Assembly: GCA_022448955.1 (NCBI GenBank)
Contig: JAKVCU010000099.1
Span: forward strand, 1 to 34,235
Origin: Saprospiraceae bacterium
GTDB taxonomy: Bacteria; Bacteroidota; Bacteroidia; Chitinophagales; Saprospiraceae
DNA: 34,235 bases
Direction: 5' to 3'
Under the pieces are notes generated by a model. That model searched no databases, had not been told where the DNA came from, and was given only the letters and a program-made list of their open reading frames with translations. How positions within the stretch are numbered: position 1 is the stretch's first letter; every line of letters begins with the position of its first letter. This document shows positions 7,378-16,110 of the stretch, one piece after another. Position numbers and translations under genes: made by a program.

Positions 7378-10300
7378 TTATCTTTGAATCACAACAAAGC
7401 CATGTATGGCTTCTGCACCATTTCCAAATTCTAGTACATAGAAATACGTTCCTACAGGTAAATCTTCTCCATCATACTGTCCATCCCAGTTATTATCATA
7501 GGGTAAACTGGATCTGTATACTTCATCCCCCCAACGATTAAAAACAATTAGTTGACTACGAGGGAAATCTGCTACATTTAATAAACAAGGCACGACAAAG
7601 GTGTCATTCACTCCATCATTGTTTGGCGTAATGATGGAGGGTGCCTGACATTCTACCCCTTCTAAAGAAAGTGAAACGACGGCACTTACACAATCACAAC
7701 CTTGTCCATTATTGCATACTTCGTACGTGAATTCATCTTCTCCTCTGTAATTGGGGCCAGGTGTATACGTAATAGTTCCATCATCATTGATCACTACACT
7801 TCCTACACTTGGCGCAATCGTGATTTTTATATTGGAATTTGGTGGTACCAAATCATTAGACAGTACATCAATCGTTCTAGATTCACCAAATGTAATGACT
7901 ACATTGTCATCTACAGCTTCTAATAATGGATAATAGAAACGCGAAACAGTATCTCTTGCTACATCCTCGCAAATACCATCATCTATAGTCCAAACAAAGC
8001 GGTTCTCTCCAATATTTAAATTGATAACAGAGGCCATTGGATCAGATGGATTTGAAATTTCAACACCCGTGTTTAAGGCACTCCAGCGTCCTTCACTTGT
8101 TGGGGCAGTAGGGTTTGCCCCTAGTGTACTGATTGGGAAATCATCACATAATACTAAATCATCACCACCTTCTGCTAAAGACGAAAGGGTAACAAATACG
8201 GTATCAATCCTTGAACCACACTCACTCATGACATTCCAAAAGAATGCATAAGTGGCTTCTTCTAAGCCTGTAATGGCAGAATTAACATCCGCACTATCCA
8301 CAATGACAATATCAAATTCTTCTTGCAAATTTGGCTGTGTCCAGAAACCTATACTCTGAGAATTGTCAGGTGCTACAGCATTTAGTAGATTTTCTTGGAA
8401 GTAACAAGCAAAGAAATCATCTCCAGCGATCGCTTCTTCTGCTTCTCCAATATTTAGTACGGTTTCTGCTGTGGAGAAATCGATACAAGCCCCATTGCTT
8501 AAACTCCATTGAAGGGTGTAAAATCCAGCATCATCTATAATTAAACTTGTATTTCCTAAGCTACTATCAGCAAATATCAAGGCCGATTGATTACCTTCCA
8601 GCAGTGTCCACGCACCACTTACATTTGGAGCTAAGGTTCCATCTAGAGTGATTATATCTTCTAAGCAGAAATTAGTCGTATCAGACATATTGATCACTGC
8701 ATCTATATCTGGTGCAATATTAAATACTACACTAGTTGGTTCGGATGATTCAGATGTACAGATTCCTAGGGTCGCTTCCGCAAAAAATTCATAGGTGCCG
8801 TCTGTGTCATAACCTGTAAAGTTGGTTAGATTCAGTATTAAATCATCGAGTGTTGCAATTTCTGAAATTCCTGTCCATGTGTAGGATGCACCCGGTGTTG
8901 CTGTTTGCGGATCGATAGAAAGTTGTAGGCTTGCGCCCAAATCACTAATACAAATAGGGCCATTGTTTAAAACCACAGGTGCATCTGGTCGATCAAATAT
9001 CTCCACTTCAATTTCTACAGGTTCAGACATACAATTTTCTAGAGTAGCTACTACGGAATAAGTTCCGGCATGTATATCTGGGTCTGCGCTGCTTATGGTA
9101 AATGTTGGTAAACTAGATGCAATTGGACTCCATTCATAAGTAGCATTCGGAATGATTGGACTAGTTAACACTAAATCATCTCCTGCACAAATAGGGCCAT
9201 TACTCATAGCTTCTGGAATAGGTACTGGATTGACATCAATCAGTTTAGTGCCTGAAGTATTGGATGTACACAAGCCTTCCTCTACATATACTGTGTAGGC
9301 TCCACTATCCAGAACAGCTGCATTTTCTATGACTAAAGTAGCAGTAGTTGTGGTAATTGGTCCATTAGGTGTTGTCCAGAAGTAGGTGATATCTGTATCA
9401 TATTCGTCTGTTTCTAAGACAATTTCATCTCCTTCGCAGAATTTTTCAACATTAATTGGAATAGAAACAGGAGTAATTGGTGTGGCAGGTGAATCAGTCA
9501 ATTCTACTTCGATTGTAGATACTTCTGATACACAACCAAAGCTATTGGTTACTTGCAAGCTATAATTATCGCTATCTTCTGAGGTTGCTCCAGGAATAAC
9601 AGCATTTGGATTGGTATCTGAAAATCCATTCCCATTACTCCATAAGTATGTATAATCATTACTCAAATCAGGTGGGAAAATAGTTGCTGATAAAGTAACA
9701 TTTGTTGGCCCATCTAAGCACTCGGGGGCATCATCACTTAGTGCAGTAATATCAACACCGGGGAGTACATCAACATGGATGGTATCTGATTTGGCACATC
9801 CCTCAGGAGATGTAATAGTAAGGATATATTGCCCTTCATTAAAATCATTCAAATCAGCAATTTCAAATTCCTGGCCTACTAAAAGATCGCCACTTGGTGC
9901 TTCCCAAACATAGGATGCTGCAGGGAATACGTCTGGTGTTGCGATTAAATTTACACTCGTTCCTTCACAGGGCGTATCATCACTAGCAGAACCAACGGTA
10001 TTTGGAACAGGATCAATATTTACAGTTAATGGCTCAGATGGATCTGATTCACAACCAAATTGCGTTACAATTAACCGCCAAGTACCCTCATGAATATCTT
10101 CATCCGTTACTGGTACGGTATATTGCGGGTCCGTATCTTCAATATCAGGACCATTTGGCGGAAGCCACTGATAAGTCTCCACACTGGTTGAAGTCGTCGT
10201 AAGAATTAACTCTTCTCCTTCACACAGTGTACCATTGGAGAATAAATCTGGCTGCGCTGGTTTTGGTAAAATTGTTACCACCGTTTGAACGGGATCAGAC

Positions 10301-13300
10301 ACACAACTTCCTCTAGAAACAATTAAGTTATAAACGCCTGAATGCTTATTTAATTCTGTTGAGTCTGTTACCAGAGGTGACTGTTGAGTAGAGAAAAAAT
10401 TAGTGGGGCCTGACCACTCATAATTCACGCCAAAGACACTTGTACTTAAAATTAATTCCTCTCCCTCACACAGCACAGGATCTAGGGGAGGAATCGCAAC
10501 AGGACGATCTACCACATTCACAATGACTGGGTCAGAGGAATTAGAAAGACAGCCTAAGGTCGTCTCAATAATCAAATAATAAGTGGCATCCCCTTCCAAG
10601 AGTGGTCCGTTAAGAACTAATTCAGGATCGGTCGTTTCACCTAATAACAGGTCTGAACCCGTAACATCTTGATACCATAAATAAGAAGAAGCATTGTTCA
10701 GTTGATTCGTACTTAATACAATTTGCTCATCATTACAAACCTCAGTAGCTGTGAAAATTTCTGGTTCTGGAGGTAGATTTTCAATTCCAATTTGCAGTTC
10801 ACCGAAAGAAGAACAACCACTAATACCGGTTACTGTAACCGAATAAGTTCCGGCATTTGAGGCACCTACATTAGGGATAAATGGATTGCGTTGACCAGAA
10901 GAGAAGTTTGGCCCTGACCACTGGTAAGTCCAAATATCATTGTTAACGCCAGGTGTAGCAGGAGGATTAGCAAATAAAAAGAGGGTGTCACCCGCACAAG
11001 CCCCTCCTGAGAAAGCTGGTTCTGGTTTAATTGCTACTAAGCTGACTACTTCTGTACATGAATTTTCATTTCCAGAGCTATCTCTTACCACCAATTCTGC
11101 TTGGAAATTAGTCCCTACCTCAGAACAATCAAATCCATTTGGATTGATAAATAGGGTGTCTAAACCACCACAGTTGTCAAAACTTCCATTATCCATCGCT
11201 ACCGCATCAACGAATGTTTGGCTTAAGCCGGAAGGGTTGATTTGTAAGGTTGTCGGTTGGCAAATAGCAGTAGGTACTTCCTCATCTAAAATATTAACTT
11301 CAAAGGCACAAGTATCTTTATTGCCATAAATATCAGCAATGACATAAGAAACTTGTGTGATACCACGATTAAAGTCATGTGCTGGAAAAGCATTGTCTTC
11401 ATCTACTTCTGTGAATGGAATATTAGTTACACCAGAAGTGAAATAATCTGGTTGAATATTATCATATGCTAGGGTGATTTTTAGAAAACTGCTACCATCA
11501 TCATCACCGTCCATATTTACATTAGCAGGATTACAAGGATTTACTCCATCACCAGGTTGTCCACCTGGAACCATAACTTCCTGAGATTCTGCCAATATAT
11601 CCACACTTCCATCTTGACTCCATGTATTTACCAAGCTTGCAGGAATCGTAAACACTTGCTGGTTTGGTGTAGAACAATCGGCCACATTTAAATCTGTTAT
11701 TCCAATTAGCTCACCTCCTTCTCCTTTTATGGTAAAGAATGCATCATTAGTGTTGAAATCACCTAGATAGTCTACAATTACGTAGACATCACCATTTAAT
11801 CCAGCATTAGCAATAGGAAAGTTGTATACTTTATCCTCTGCAAGATAACCAGGAAGGTTAGGGTCAAAAGTAAATGTTAATAAGCTATCTGCTGCATTGG
11901 TTGCATTTACATCTAACAGGCTTACGTCTAAACCACAGTTATCAGTTAGGCTTGTTGGCCTTGGTAATGTAATCATTGAAGTACAACCGCCTAAAGCTAA
12001 AATAGCCGTTGTATCCATTGGACATGCTAGGACAGGCGCTTCTAGGTCAACCACGTTTATTTGATAAGAGCAAGTCGTTGTATTTCCGCCACAATCTCTC
12101 AGGCGATAGGTAATGGTATGCATACCTATTGGCAATGTGACGGTTTGAGGAGCAATAGGAGCTACGTCTTGGAAGCCATCAGTATTGATCTGATATTCAA
12201 ATTCTAAGTCACTTACATCTCTATTAGAAACACTTAAAGTAGCGGCTACTTGACCTGGAGGGTCACAAATAGCATTTACAGCGAATGCTGCAGATTGATT
12301 GACAGGGATAAACGGCTCAATATTGATCGTGATGATACCATCATTACCCCAAATATTGACTAAAGCGGCGGATATGTTTATAGTCGTTTGAGAATTACCA
12401 CATTGAGCATTAGTAGGATTGGTTTGTCCTAATAAAGAACCATCTTCACCATAAATGAGAAGGTATTCTGTTGTTCCTTCTGCATCAGCATTGGTTAAGT
12501 CTATCGTTAAAGTAGCATCTCCCCCTGCACTCAAGGGTAATAGTGCACTTAAGTCGAAATTAAGGCTAATTGGGTCAATAGGTGTGGTGCCTAAAGAACC
12601 GCCATCAGGAACAGTTGCGGTGATTGTAGCCGAATCGAATACGTCTGTTACTGCAACTGCTTCTGCACAGTTCTCTTGTACTGAAGGTGGGAAGAAGGTG
12701 TAAGAAGCTTCACAAAGCCCTGTTGTGTTTTGAATAACTGTATCTGATGGGCAACCTGTAATGATTGGTGGTGAATTATCAATTACTCTAAATCGAGCAG
12801 TTTGGGTGGTTTGATTACCACATTCATCCACTACAACAAAGTCAACAAATGATTCTCTTAATAATCCGCCAGGTGCAGGACAGTTAGCTTCTGGTAGAAC
12901 CGCTGGATTACTTGTACCAGATTCGAAAGCGAACCATGCTAAAGATATTTCATTACTACAGTTATCTATTGCCAAGGCGCCGCCTCGATCTGCAATCCAA
13001 CTATTGAAAGTCACTTCTAAATCATCTTCAAAGTCACAATCAACTGTCAAGTTTTGTGGATTTGAAGTAAATAACGGAATCTGATTATCTACGACTGTAA
13101 TTTTTTGGTCTTTTTCTGTAAAGTTGCCGCAATCATCCGTCACTGACCAAGTTCTGGTTACTATATAGCTATTGACACAAGGCCCTAGTACAATAGTCTC
13201 AAAGAAGGTAGCTGTCAAACTTTGGTCACAGTTGTCGACTACATTAGTAGCAAAGCCAGTGATACTAAAATCATTTTCTTCACCACATGAAACTGTAACA

Positions 13301-15456
13301 TCTTGAGGTGCATCAAAACTAGGTGCATCATTATCCACGACTGTAATAATCTGGATTTTTCCTGTAATGTTATTACAAGCATCTCTTACTCTCCATCTTC
13401 TTTGAATTTGATAAGACTGTGGACATCCTCCATTTTGAATGATATTATCTGAAAAAGATTTAATTGGATTATCGTCACAATTATCTGAAATATCTGTTAC
13501 ATCACCTGTAATAGTGAGATCTGATGGATCTTGCGTACAATCGATAGTGATAGGAGGAGGTACTATGAAATCAGGGCCATTGTTATCATCTACTTCAATG
13601 ACTTGTACAGCTTCAACGAAGTTTCCACAATCATCGGTGGCCGTCCATCTTCTGGTGATCGTAAATTTGCTATTTGGGCAGCTAGCATTTAGTACGGTAT
13701 CTGCTATCATTACTGGCATCATCATACCTATACAGTTATCGGTAGCAGTAACCATGGGTGGATTAGGGATAATTTCGCTACAGTCTAGTAGTATGGTATC
13801 AGTAGGAGCTACTCCGGTGAGTACTGGAGCAATAGTGTCTAGTACAAAAATTACTTGTCTGGCTGTGTCAGTGCGTCCACAGCCGTCATCCGTTGTCCAT
13901 TCTCTCGTAATTATTAACTCTTGTGGGCAGGCACCTTGCACGCTATCTTGAGAAAGCAATAGCTCAGGTATTCCGCAATTATCCTGTACGCTTGCATTTG
14001 GCAGAATAGGAATATCTGCCGTACAATCGACACGAATAGTATCATTTTCTGGGGCGTTAATAATTTCTGGACCAATATCATCTGTGATAACGATTGTTTG
14101 TCTGGCAGTGTCGGTACGACCGCAGCCGTCATCAGCCACCCATTGTCTGAGAATAGTCATTTCGTATTGGCAAGCTCCGAAGGTAGTATCCTGAGTGTAG
14201 GATAACTGAGGAACGCTACAGTTATCATTTGCTACTACATTTGGATTGGGAGCTGGCACAGGATCTTCACAACTGAGGAAGATCATTTCGTTTTCACCTA
14301 CTCCAATAATTTGTGGTCCGATAGTATCTCTTACGATAATGGTTTGACGGCCCATATCGGTGCGTCCACAGCCATCATCTACAAACCAAAAACGGTTGAT
14401 GGTATAGTTTAATGGGCATGCTTCAAATAGGGTATCCTGAGTAAATGTAAATTCAGGAGGACCACAATTATCTGCTACTGTAACATTGGGTATTCCGGGT
14501 ATCAGTTCATCACATTGTACTCTAAGGGTGTCATCCTCTGGTGCACCATCTAGGATAGGACCAACTGTATCTATAACCATTACGATTTGTACAGCTGTAT
14601 CTGCATTCATACAAGAGTCTGTTGCAATCCATGTTCTGGTAATAGTATATTCATATTGACAAGCTAAGAAAACCGTATCTTCCCTTAGTACAGGTGTAAC
14701 AGGTGAACAATCGTCAGTTGCAGTCAGTATGGCTGCAGGAGGGACGGCATTACAATCTACTATGGTATCATTAGGCGCGAGGTCCAAGACTGGTGCTACG
14801 GTATCTAGTAAGGTATAGCTGGATTCATAATTAAGTACGGCTCCGCAATCATCCACAATAGTAAATGAAATGGTAACGGTATTACAAGGGTTACTTGTTG
14901 GTTGCGGATCATTATCGAAGATGTTATCAACGGACGTACATACATCCATTGCGTTGGTAGCTACAGCTAATCGACGATCATTGATCCAAGTGGCGATATC
15001 ATTGGATGCATTGAGGTTTGTACACAAAATGGTATCGTGCACTTCTGGGATATTCAGTACAGGAGGATCTGAATCAGGTTCGACGGTAATGATTTGTGTT
15101 TCGACTGTCGTTTCTCCGTTGAAAGTTGCAGTCCAGGTTCGAGTAACGATACCTCCGATACAAGGATCTAGGTTGTCAGAAGTTGGAGCATCAACAGCAG
15201 GTACATTTAGAATAGTTCCATCTTCAGCTTCTGCATCCAGAATGATAGGAACAGGAAAATCAGATAGGCAGCTGATCGTAATATTACCCGGAATAGGATC
15301 GATGAAAACAGGAGGAACGAGTACATCCTTCTTCTCATTTATTTCGATTTTAGGGAAACTGCCTGCTTTTAGGGTTGGGCTAAAAGACAATAGGGTAACA
15401 CCAGCAAACCAAATAATGGAAAAGTATTGTTTGAGGCGTAACAATTTATAATTCAT
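7378..15456 (-). CDS. Giant multi-domain surface adhesin with gliding-motility type B C-terminal domain
   Basis: A 2,692-residue secreted protein. The signal peptide is about residues 1-31. Residues about 40-1470 hold about twelve HYR-like beta-sandwich modules, each opening with D-x-x-(A/G)P and containing DNC and cysteine pairs that probably form disulfides; four successive modules (about 81-82 residues each) share the motif DDGCGRTD. Two homologous non-HYR inserts lie at about 939-1089 and 1179-1345. Residues about 1474-2505 are about twelve Ig/PKD-like modules with the opening (C)xGDELxLxx and Y-x-W-x-x-P signatures. Residues about 2510-2600 are a cadherin/VCBS-like module (DVLSNDLVPPN, TYTPGPNYRGEDEFTYEV). 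The end (about 2603-2692) is the type B T9SS sorting domain: ITPNNDGVNDTF, FNRWGDEVYRS, WDG, LPVGTYFYVLEF. It is likely exported by T9SS and held at the surface with the adjacent PorP/SprF protein. The ligand is unknown. Confidence 0.95.
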   Translation of the reverse strand: MNYKLLRLKQYFSIIWFAGVTLLSFSPTLKAGSFPKIEINEKKDVLVPPVFIDPIPGNITISCLSDFPVPIILDAEAEDGTILNVPAVDAPTSDNLDPCIGGIVTRTWTATFNGETTVETQIITVEPDSDPPVLNIPEVHDTILCTNLNASNDIATWINDRRLAVATNAMDVCTSVDNIFDNDPQPTSNPCNTVTISFTIVDDCGAVLNYESSYTLLDTVAPVLDLAPNDTIVDCNAVPPAAILTATDDCSPVTPVLREDTVFLACQYEYTITRTWIATDSCMNADTAVQIVMVIDTVGPILDGAPEDDTLRVQCDELIPGIPNVTVADNCGPPEFTFTQDTLFEACPLNYTINRFWFVDDGCGRTDMGRQTIIVRDTIGPQIIGVGENEMIFLSCEDPVPAPNPNVVANDNCSVPQLSYTQDTTFGACQYEMTILRQWVADDGCGRTDTARQTIVITDDIGPEIINAPENDTIRVDCTADIPILPNASVQDNCGIPELLLSQDSVQGACPQELIITREWTTDDGCGRTDTARQVIFVLDTIAPVLTGVAPTDTILLDCSEIIPNPPMVTATDNCIGMMMPVMIADTVLNASCPNSKFTITRRWTATDDCGNFVEAVQVIEVDDNNGPDFIVPPPITIDCTQDPSDLTITGDVTDISDNCDDNPIKSFSDNIIQNGGCPQSYQIQRRWRVRDACNNITGKIQIITVVDNDAPSFDAPQDVTVSCGEENDFSITGFATNVVDNCDQSLTATFFETIVLGPCVNSYIVTRTWSVTDDCGNFTEKDQKITVVDNQIPLFTSNPQNLTVDCDFEDDLEVTFNSWIADRGGALAIDNCSNEISLAWFAFESGTSNPAVLPEANCPAPGGLLRESFVDFVVVDECGNQTTQTARFRVIDNSPPIITGCPSDTVIQNTTGLCEASYTFFPPSVQENCAEAVAVTDVFDSATITATVPDGGSLGTTPIDPISLNFDLSALLPLSAGGDATLTIDLTNADAEGTTEYLLIYGEDGSLLGQTNPTNAQCGNSQTTINISAALVNIWGNDGIITINIEPFIPVNQSAAFAVNAICDPPGQVAATLSVSNRDVSDLEFEYQINTDGFQDVAPIAPQTVTLPIGMHTITYRLRDCGGNTTTCSYQINVVDLEAPVLACPMDTTAILALGGCTSMITLPRPTSLTDNCGLDVSLLDVNATNAADSLLTFTFDPNLPGYLAEDKVYNFPIANAGLNGDVYVIVDYLGDFNTNDAFFTIKGEGGELIGITDLNVADCSTPNQQVFTIPASLVNTWSQDGSVDILAESQEVMVPGGQPGDGVNPCNPANVNMDGDDDGSSFLKITLAYDNIQPDYFTSGVTNIPFTEVDEDNAFPAHDFNRGITQVSYVIADIYGNKDTCAFEVNILDEEVPTAICQPTTLQINPSGLSQTFVDAVAMDNGSFDNCGGLDTLFINPNGFDCSEVGTNFQAELVVRDSSGNENSCTEVVSLVAIKPEPAFSGGACAGDTLFLFANPPATPGVNNDIWTYQWSGPNFSSGQRNPFIPNVGASNAGTYSVTVTGISGCSSFGELQIGIENLPPEPEIFTATEVCNDEQIVLSTNQLNNASSYLWYQDVTGSDLLLGETTDPELVLNGPLLEGDATYYLIIETTLGCLSNSSDPVIVNVVDRPVAIPPLDPVLCEGEELILSTSVFGVNYEWSGPTNFFSTQQSPLVTDSTELNKHSGVYNLIVSRGSCVSDPVQTVVTILPKPAQPDLFSNGTLCEGEELILTTTSTSVETYQWLPPNGPDIEDTDPQYTVPVTDEDIHEGTWRLIVTQFGCESDPSEPLTVNIDPVPNTVGSASDDTPCEGTSVNLIATPDVFPAASYVWEAPSGDLLVGQEFEIADLNDFNEGQYILTITSPEGCAKSDTIHVDVLPGVDITALSDDAPECLDGPTNVTLSATIFPPDLSNDYTYLWSNGNGFSDTNPNAVIPGATSEDSDNYSLQVTNSFGCVSEVSTIEVELTDSPATPITPVSIPINVEKFCEGDEIVLETDEYDTDITYFWTTPNGPITTTTATLVIENAAVLDSGAYTVYVEEGLCTSNTSGTKLIDVNPVPIPEAMSNGPICAGDDLVLTSPIIPNATYEWSPIASSLPTFTISSADPDIHAGTYSVVATLENCMSEPVEIEVEIFDRPDAPVVLNNGPICISDLGASLQLSIDPQTATPGASYTWTGISEIATLDDLILNLTNFTGYDTDGTYEFFAEATLGICTSESSEPTSVVFNIAPDIDAVINMSDTTNFCLEDIITLDGTLAPNVSGAWTLLEGNQSALIFADSSLGNTSLIIDDAGFYTLQWSLSNGACIDFSTAETVLNIGEAEEAIAGDDFFACYFQENLLNAVAPDNSQSIGFWTQPNLQEEFDIVIVDSADVNSAITGLEEATYAFFWNVMSECGSRIDTVFVTLSSLAEGGDDLVLCDDFPISTLGANPTAPTSEGRWSALNTGVEISNPSDPMASVINLNIGENRFVWTIDDGICEDVARDTVSRFYYPLLEAVDDNVVITFGESRTIDVLSNDLVPPNSNIKITIAPSVGSVVINDDGTITYTPGPNYRGEDEFTYEVCNNGQGCDCVSAVVSLSLEGVECQAPSIITPNNDGVNDTFVVPCLLNVADFPRSQLIVFNRWGDEVYRSSLPYDNNWDGQYDGEDLPVGTYFYVLEFGNGAEAIHGFVVIQR
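11420..11920 (-). repeat. Duplicated insert module, copy 2, in the adhesin
   Basis: Residues about 1179-1345 interrupt the HYR-like array with a glycine/aspartate-rich beta segment. They share with copy 1 the order: TIKGEGGELIGIT, a single cysteine in ADCSTPNQ, then IPASLVNTWSQDG and an acidic strand. The copy ends with NMDGDDDGSS, which could bind calcium. The similarity to copy 1 is visible at protein level only and indicates an old duplication. Confidence 0.6.
12190..12640 (-). repeat. Duplicated insert module, copy 1, in the adhesin
   Basis: Residues about 939-1089 form a segment unlike the flanking HYR-like modules: LTIDLTNADAEGTTEYLLIY, GEDGSLLGQT, a single cysteine in AQCGNSQ, then ISAALVNIWGNDG. 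Copy 2 (11420-11920) has the same landmarks in the same order. Together they suggest a discrete jelly-roll-like domain inserted twice in the stalk. Confidence 0.6.
13640..14620 (-). repeat. Tandem HYR-like coding repeats, period about 244 bases
   Basis: Consecutive modules share DNA-level similarity: the stretch around GTCCACAGCC recurs near 13875, 14120 (as GACCGCAGCC) and 14364, a spacing of about 244-245 bases (about 81-82 codons). Each copy encodes W-x-x-DDGCGRTD-(T/M)-x-RQ followed by the D-x-x-(A/G)P linker. The repeat is imperfect but similar enough to permit unequal recombination. Confidence 0.75.
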
Positions 15457-15842
15457 ATGATCTATAGCTTTTGATCAAAAATAAATTCAAGAGATTCGCA
15501 AGATGCATTATAAGCATACATTGGAGGACAGTCGAATATAATAAGGGACTATTATTCACTGATTTGTAAAAAAGGGTCAACGTTTTACTTTTAATGTTTA
15601 ATGAAGTAGGGACGATAAGACGTTGATATTGATCTACAACAATTGGAAGTCTTAGGATAAACAAGTAGCAGACTCATGCCACTTTCTAGTAGTGCATGGT
15701 AGTTCATGGGATAATCGGTTTTGGTTTTTTAATCTTTGAATACGCAAATTATTAAAAACTTGCTAATCTCGCTCACTTTTATGATTCTAAAAAGAGATAA
15801 AGTGTTGATTAAAATGCGTTTTTTTGTTAAAAAATCCTTTTT
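15457..15842. other. 386-base gene-free stretch upstream of the adhesin
   Basis: No convincing coding sequence. On the minus strand TATTTTTG (15476-15483) matches the TAnnTTTG -7 box about 20 bases before the adhesin start, but no TTG lies at the usual -33 distance and the region is AT-rich enough for a chance match. I see no clear terminator after the small gene ending at 15843. Confidence 0.4.
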
Positions 15843-16040
15843 TTACTCTTTTTTTCCTGTTTTATGGTCTTCTTCTGCGTCTTTTAATTTTTTATCCTCA
15901 ATATTTTCGTTGAGGAATTTGTTGAGTTTATCTACCTCAAAGTTAGAGGTAATCTCTCCAAATTCATTGATTTTGATATTGAAGCCTTTTAGGTCTTTAT
16001 TGACCTCGGGATTTTCTTGTTTTCTTTTTTTTTTAGGCAT
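15843..16040 (-). CDS. Small conserved charged protein, function unknown
   Basis: A 65-residue protein, very lysine- and glutamate-rich. It begins MPKKKRKQENPEVNKDLKG, continues with the conserved-looking core FNIKINEFGEITSNFEVDKL and NKFLNENIEDKKL, and ends in a charged tail. The INEFGEI...DKLNxFLNxN pattern recalls small conserved hypothetical proteins of Bacteroidota, and I know of no assigned function. The open frame extends to 16091, but ATG 16040 gives the family-like start and is preferred. It lies 70 bases downstream of the gltX stop on the same strand, so co-transcription with gltX is likely. The basic N terminus suggests nucleic-acid or ribosome contact, which is inference only. Confidence 0.7.
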   Translation of the reverse strand: MPKKKRKQENPEVNKDLKGFNIKINEFGEITSNFEVDKLNKFLNENIEDKKLKDAEEDHKTGKKE

Positions 16041-16110
16041 AATTGGTTGATTTAAAAAGGAGAACTTGATGAAAGGAATTTCTTCCACCAAGTTACTTTA
16101 TTTTTTTAGC

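Noticed and set aside
13640-14620. Regularly spaced DNA repeats that might suggest a CRISPR array
   Set aside because: The spacing is about 244 bases, the frame is continuous, and the repeats encode homologous protein modules.
14870-15451. 193-codon plus-strand frame inside the adhesin gene
   Set aside because: A complement-strand shadow of the repetitive threonine/valine-rich adhesin coding sequence; the same holds for the frames at 10940-11329 and 13439-13951.
15446-15664. 72-codon minus-strand frame upstream of the adhesin
   Set aside because: Low-complexity AT-rich frame overlapping the adhesin start and its likely promoter, with no recognisable protein features.
15736-16050. 104-codon plus-strand frame rich in Phe, Ser and Leu
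   Set aside because: Antisense of the small lysine-rich gene at 15843-16040; the hydrophobic look comes from reading A-rich codons backwards.
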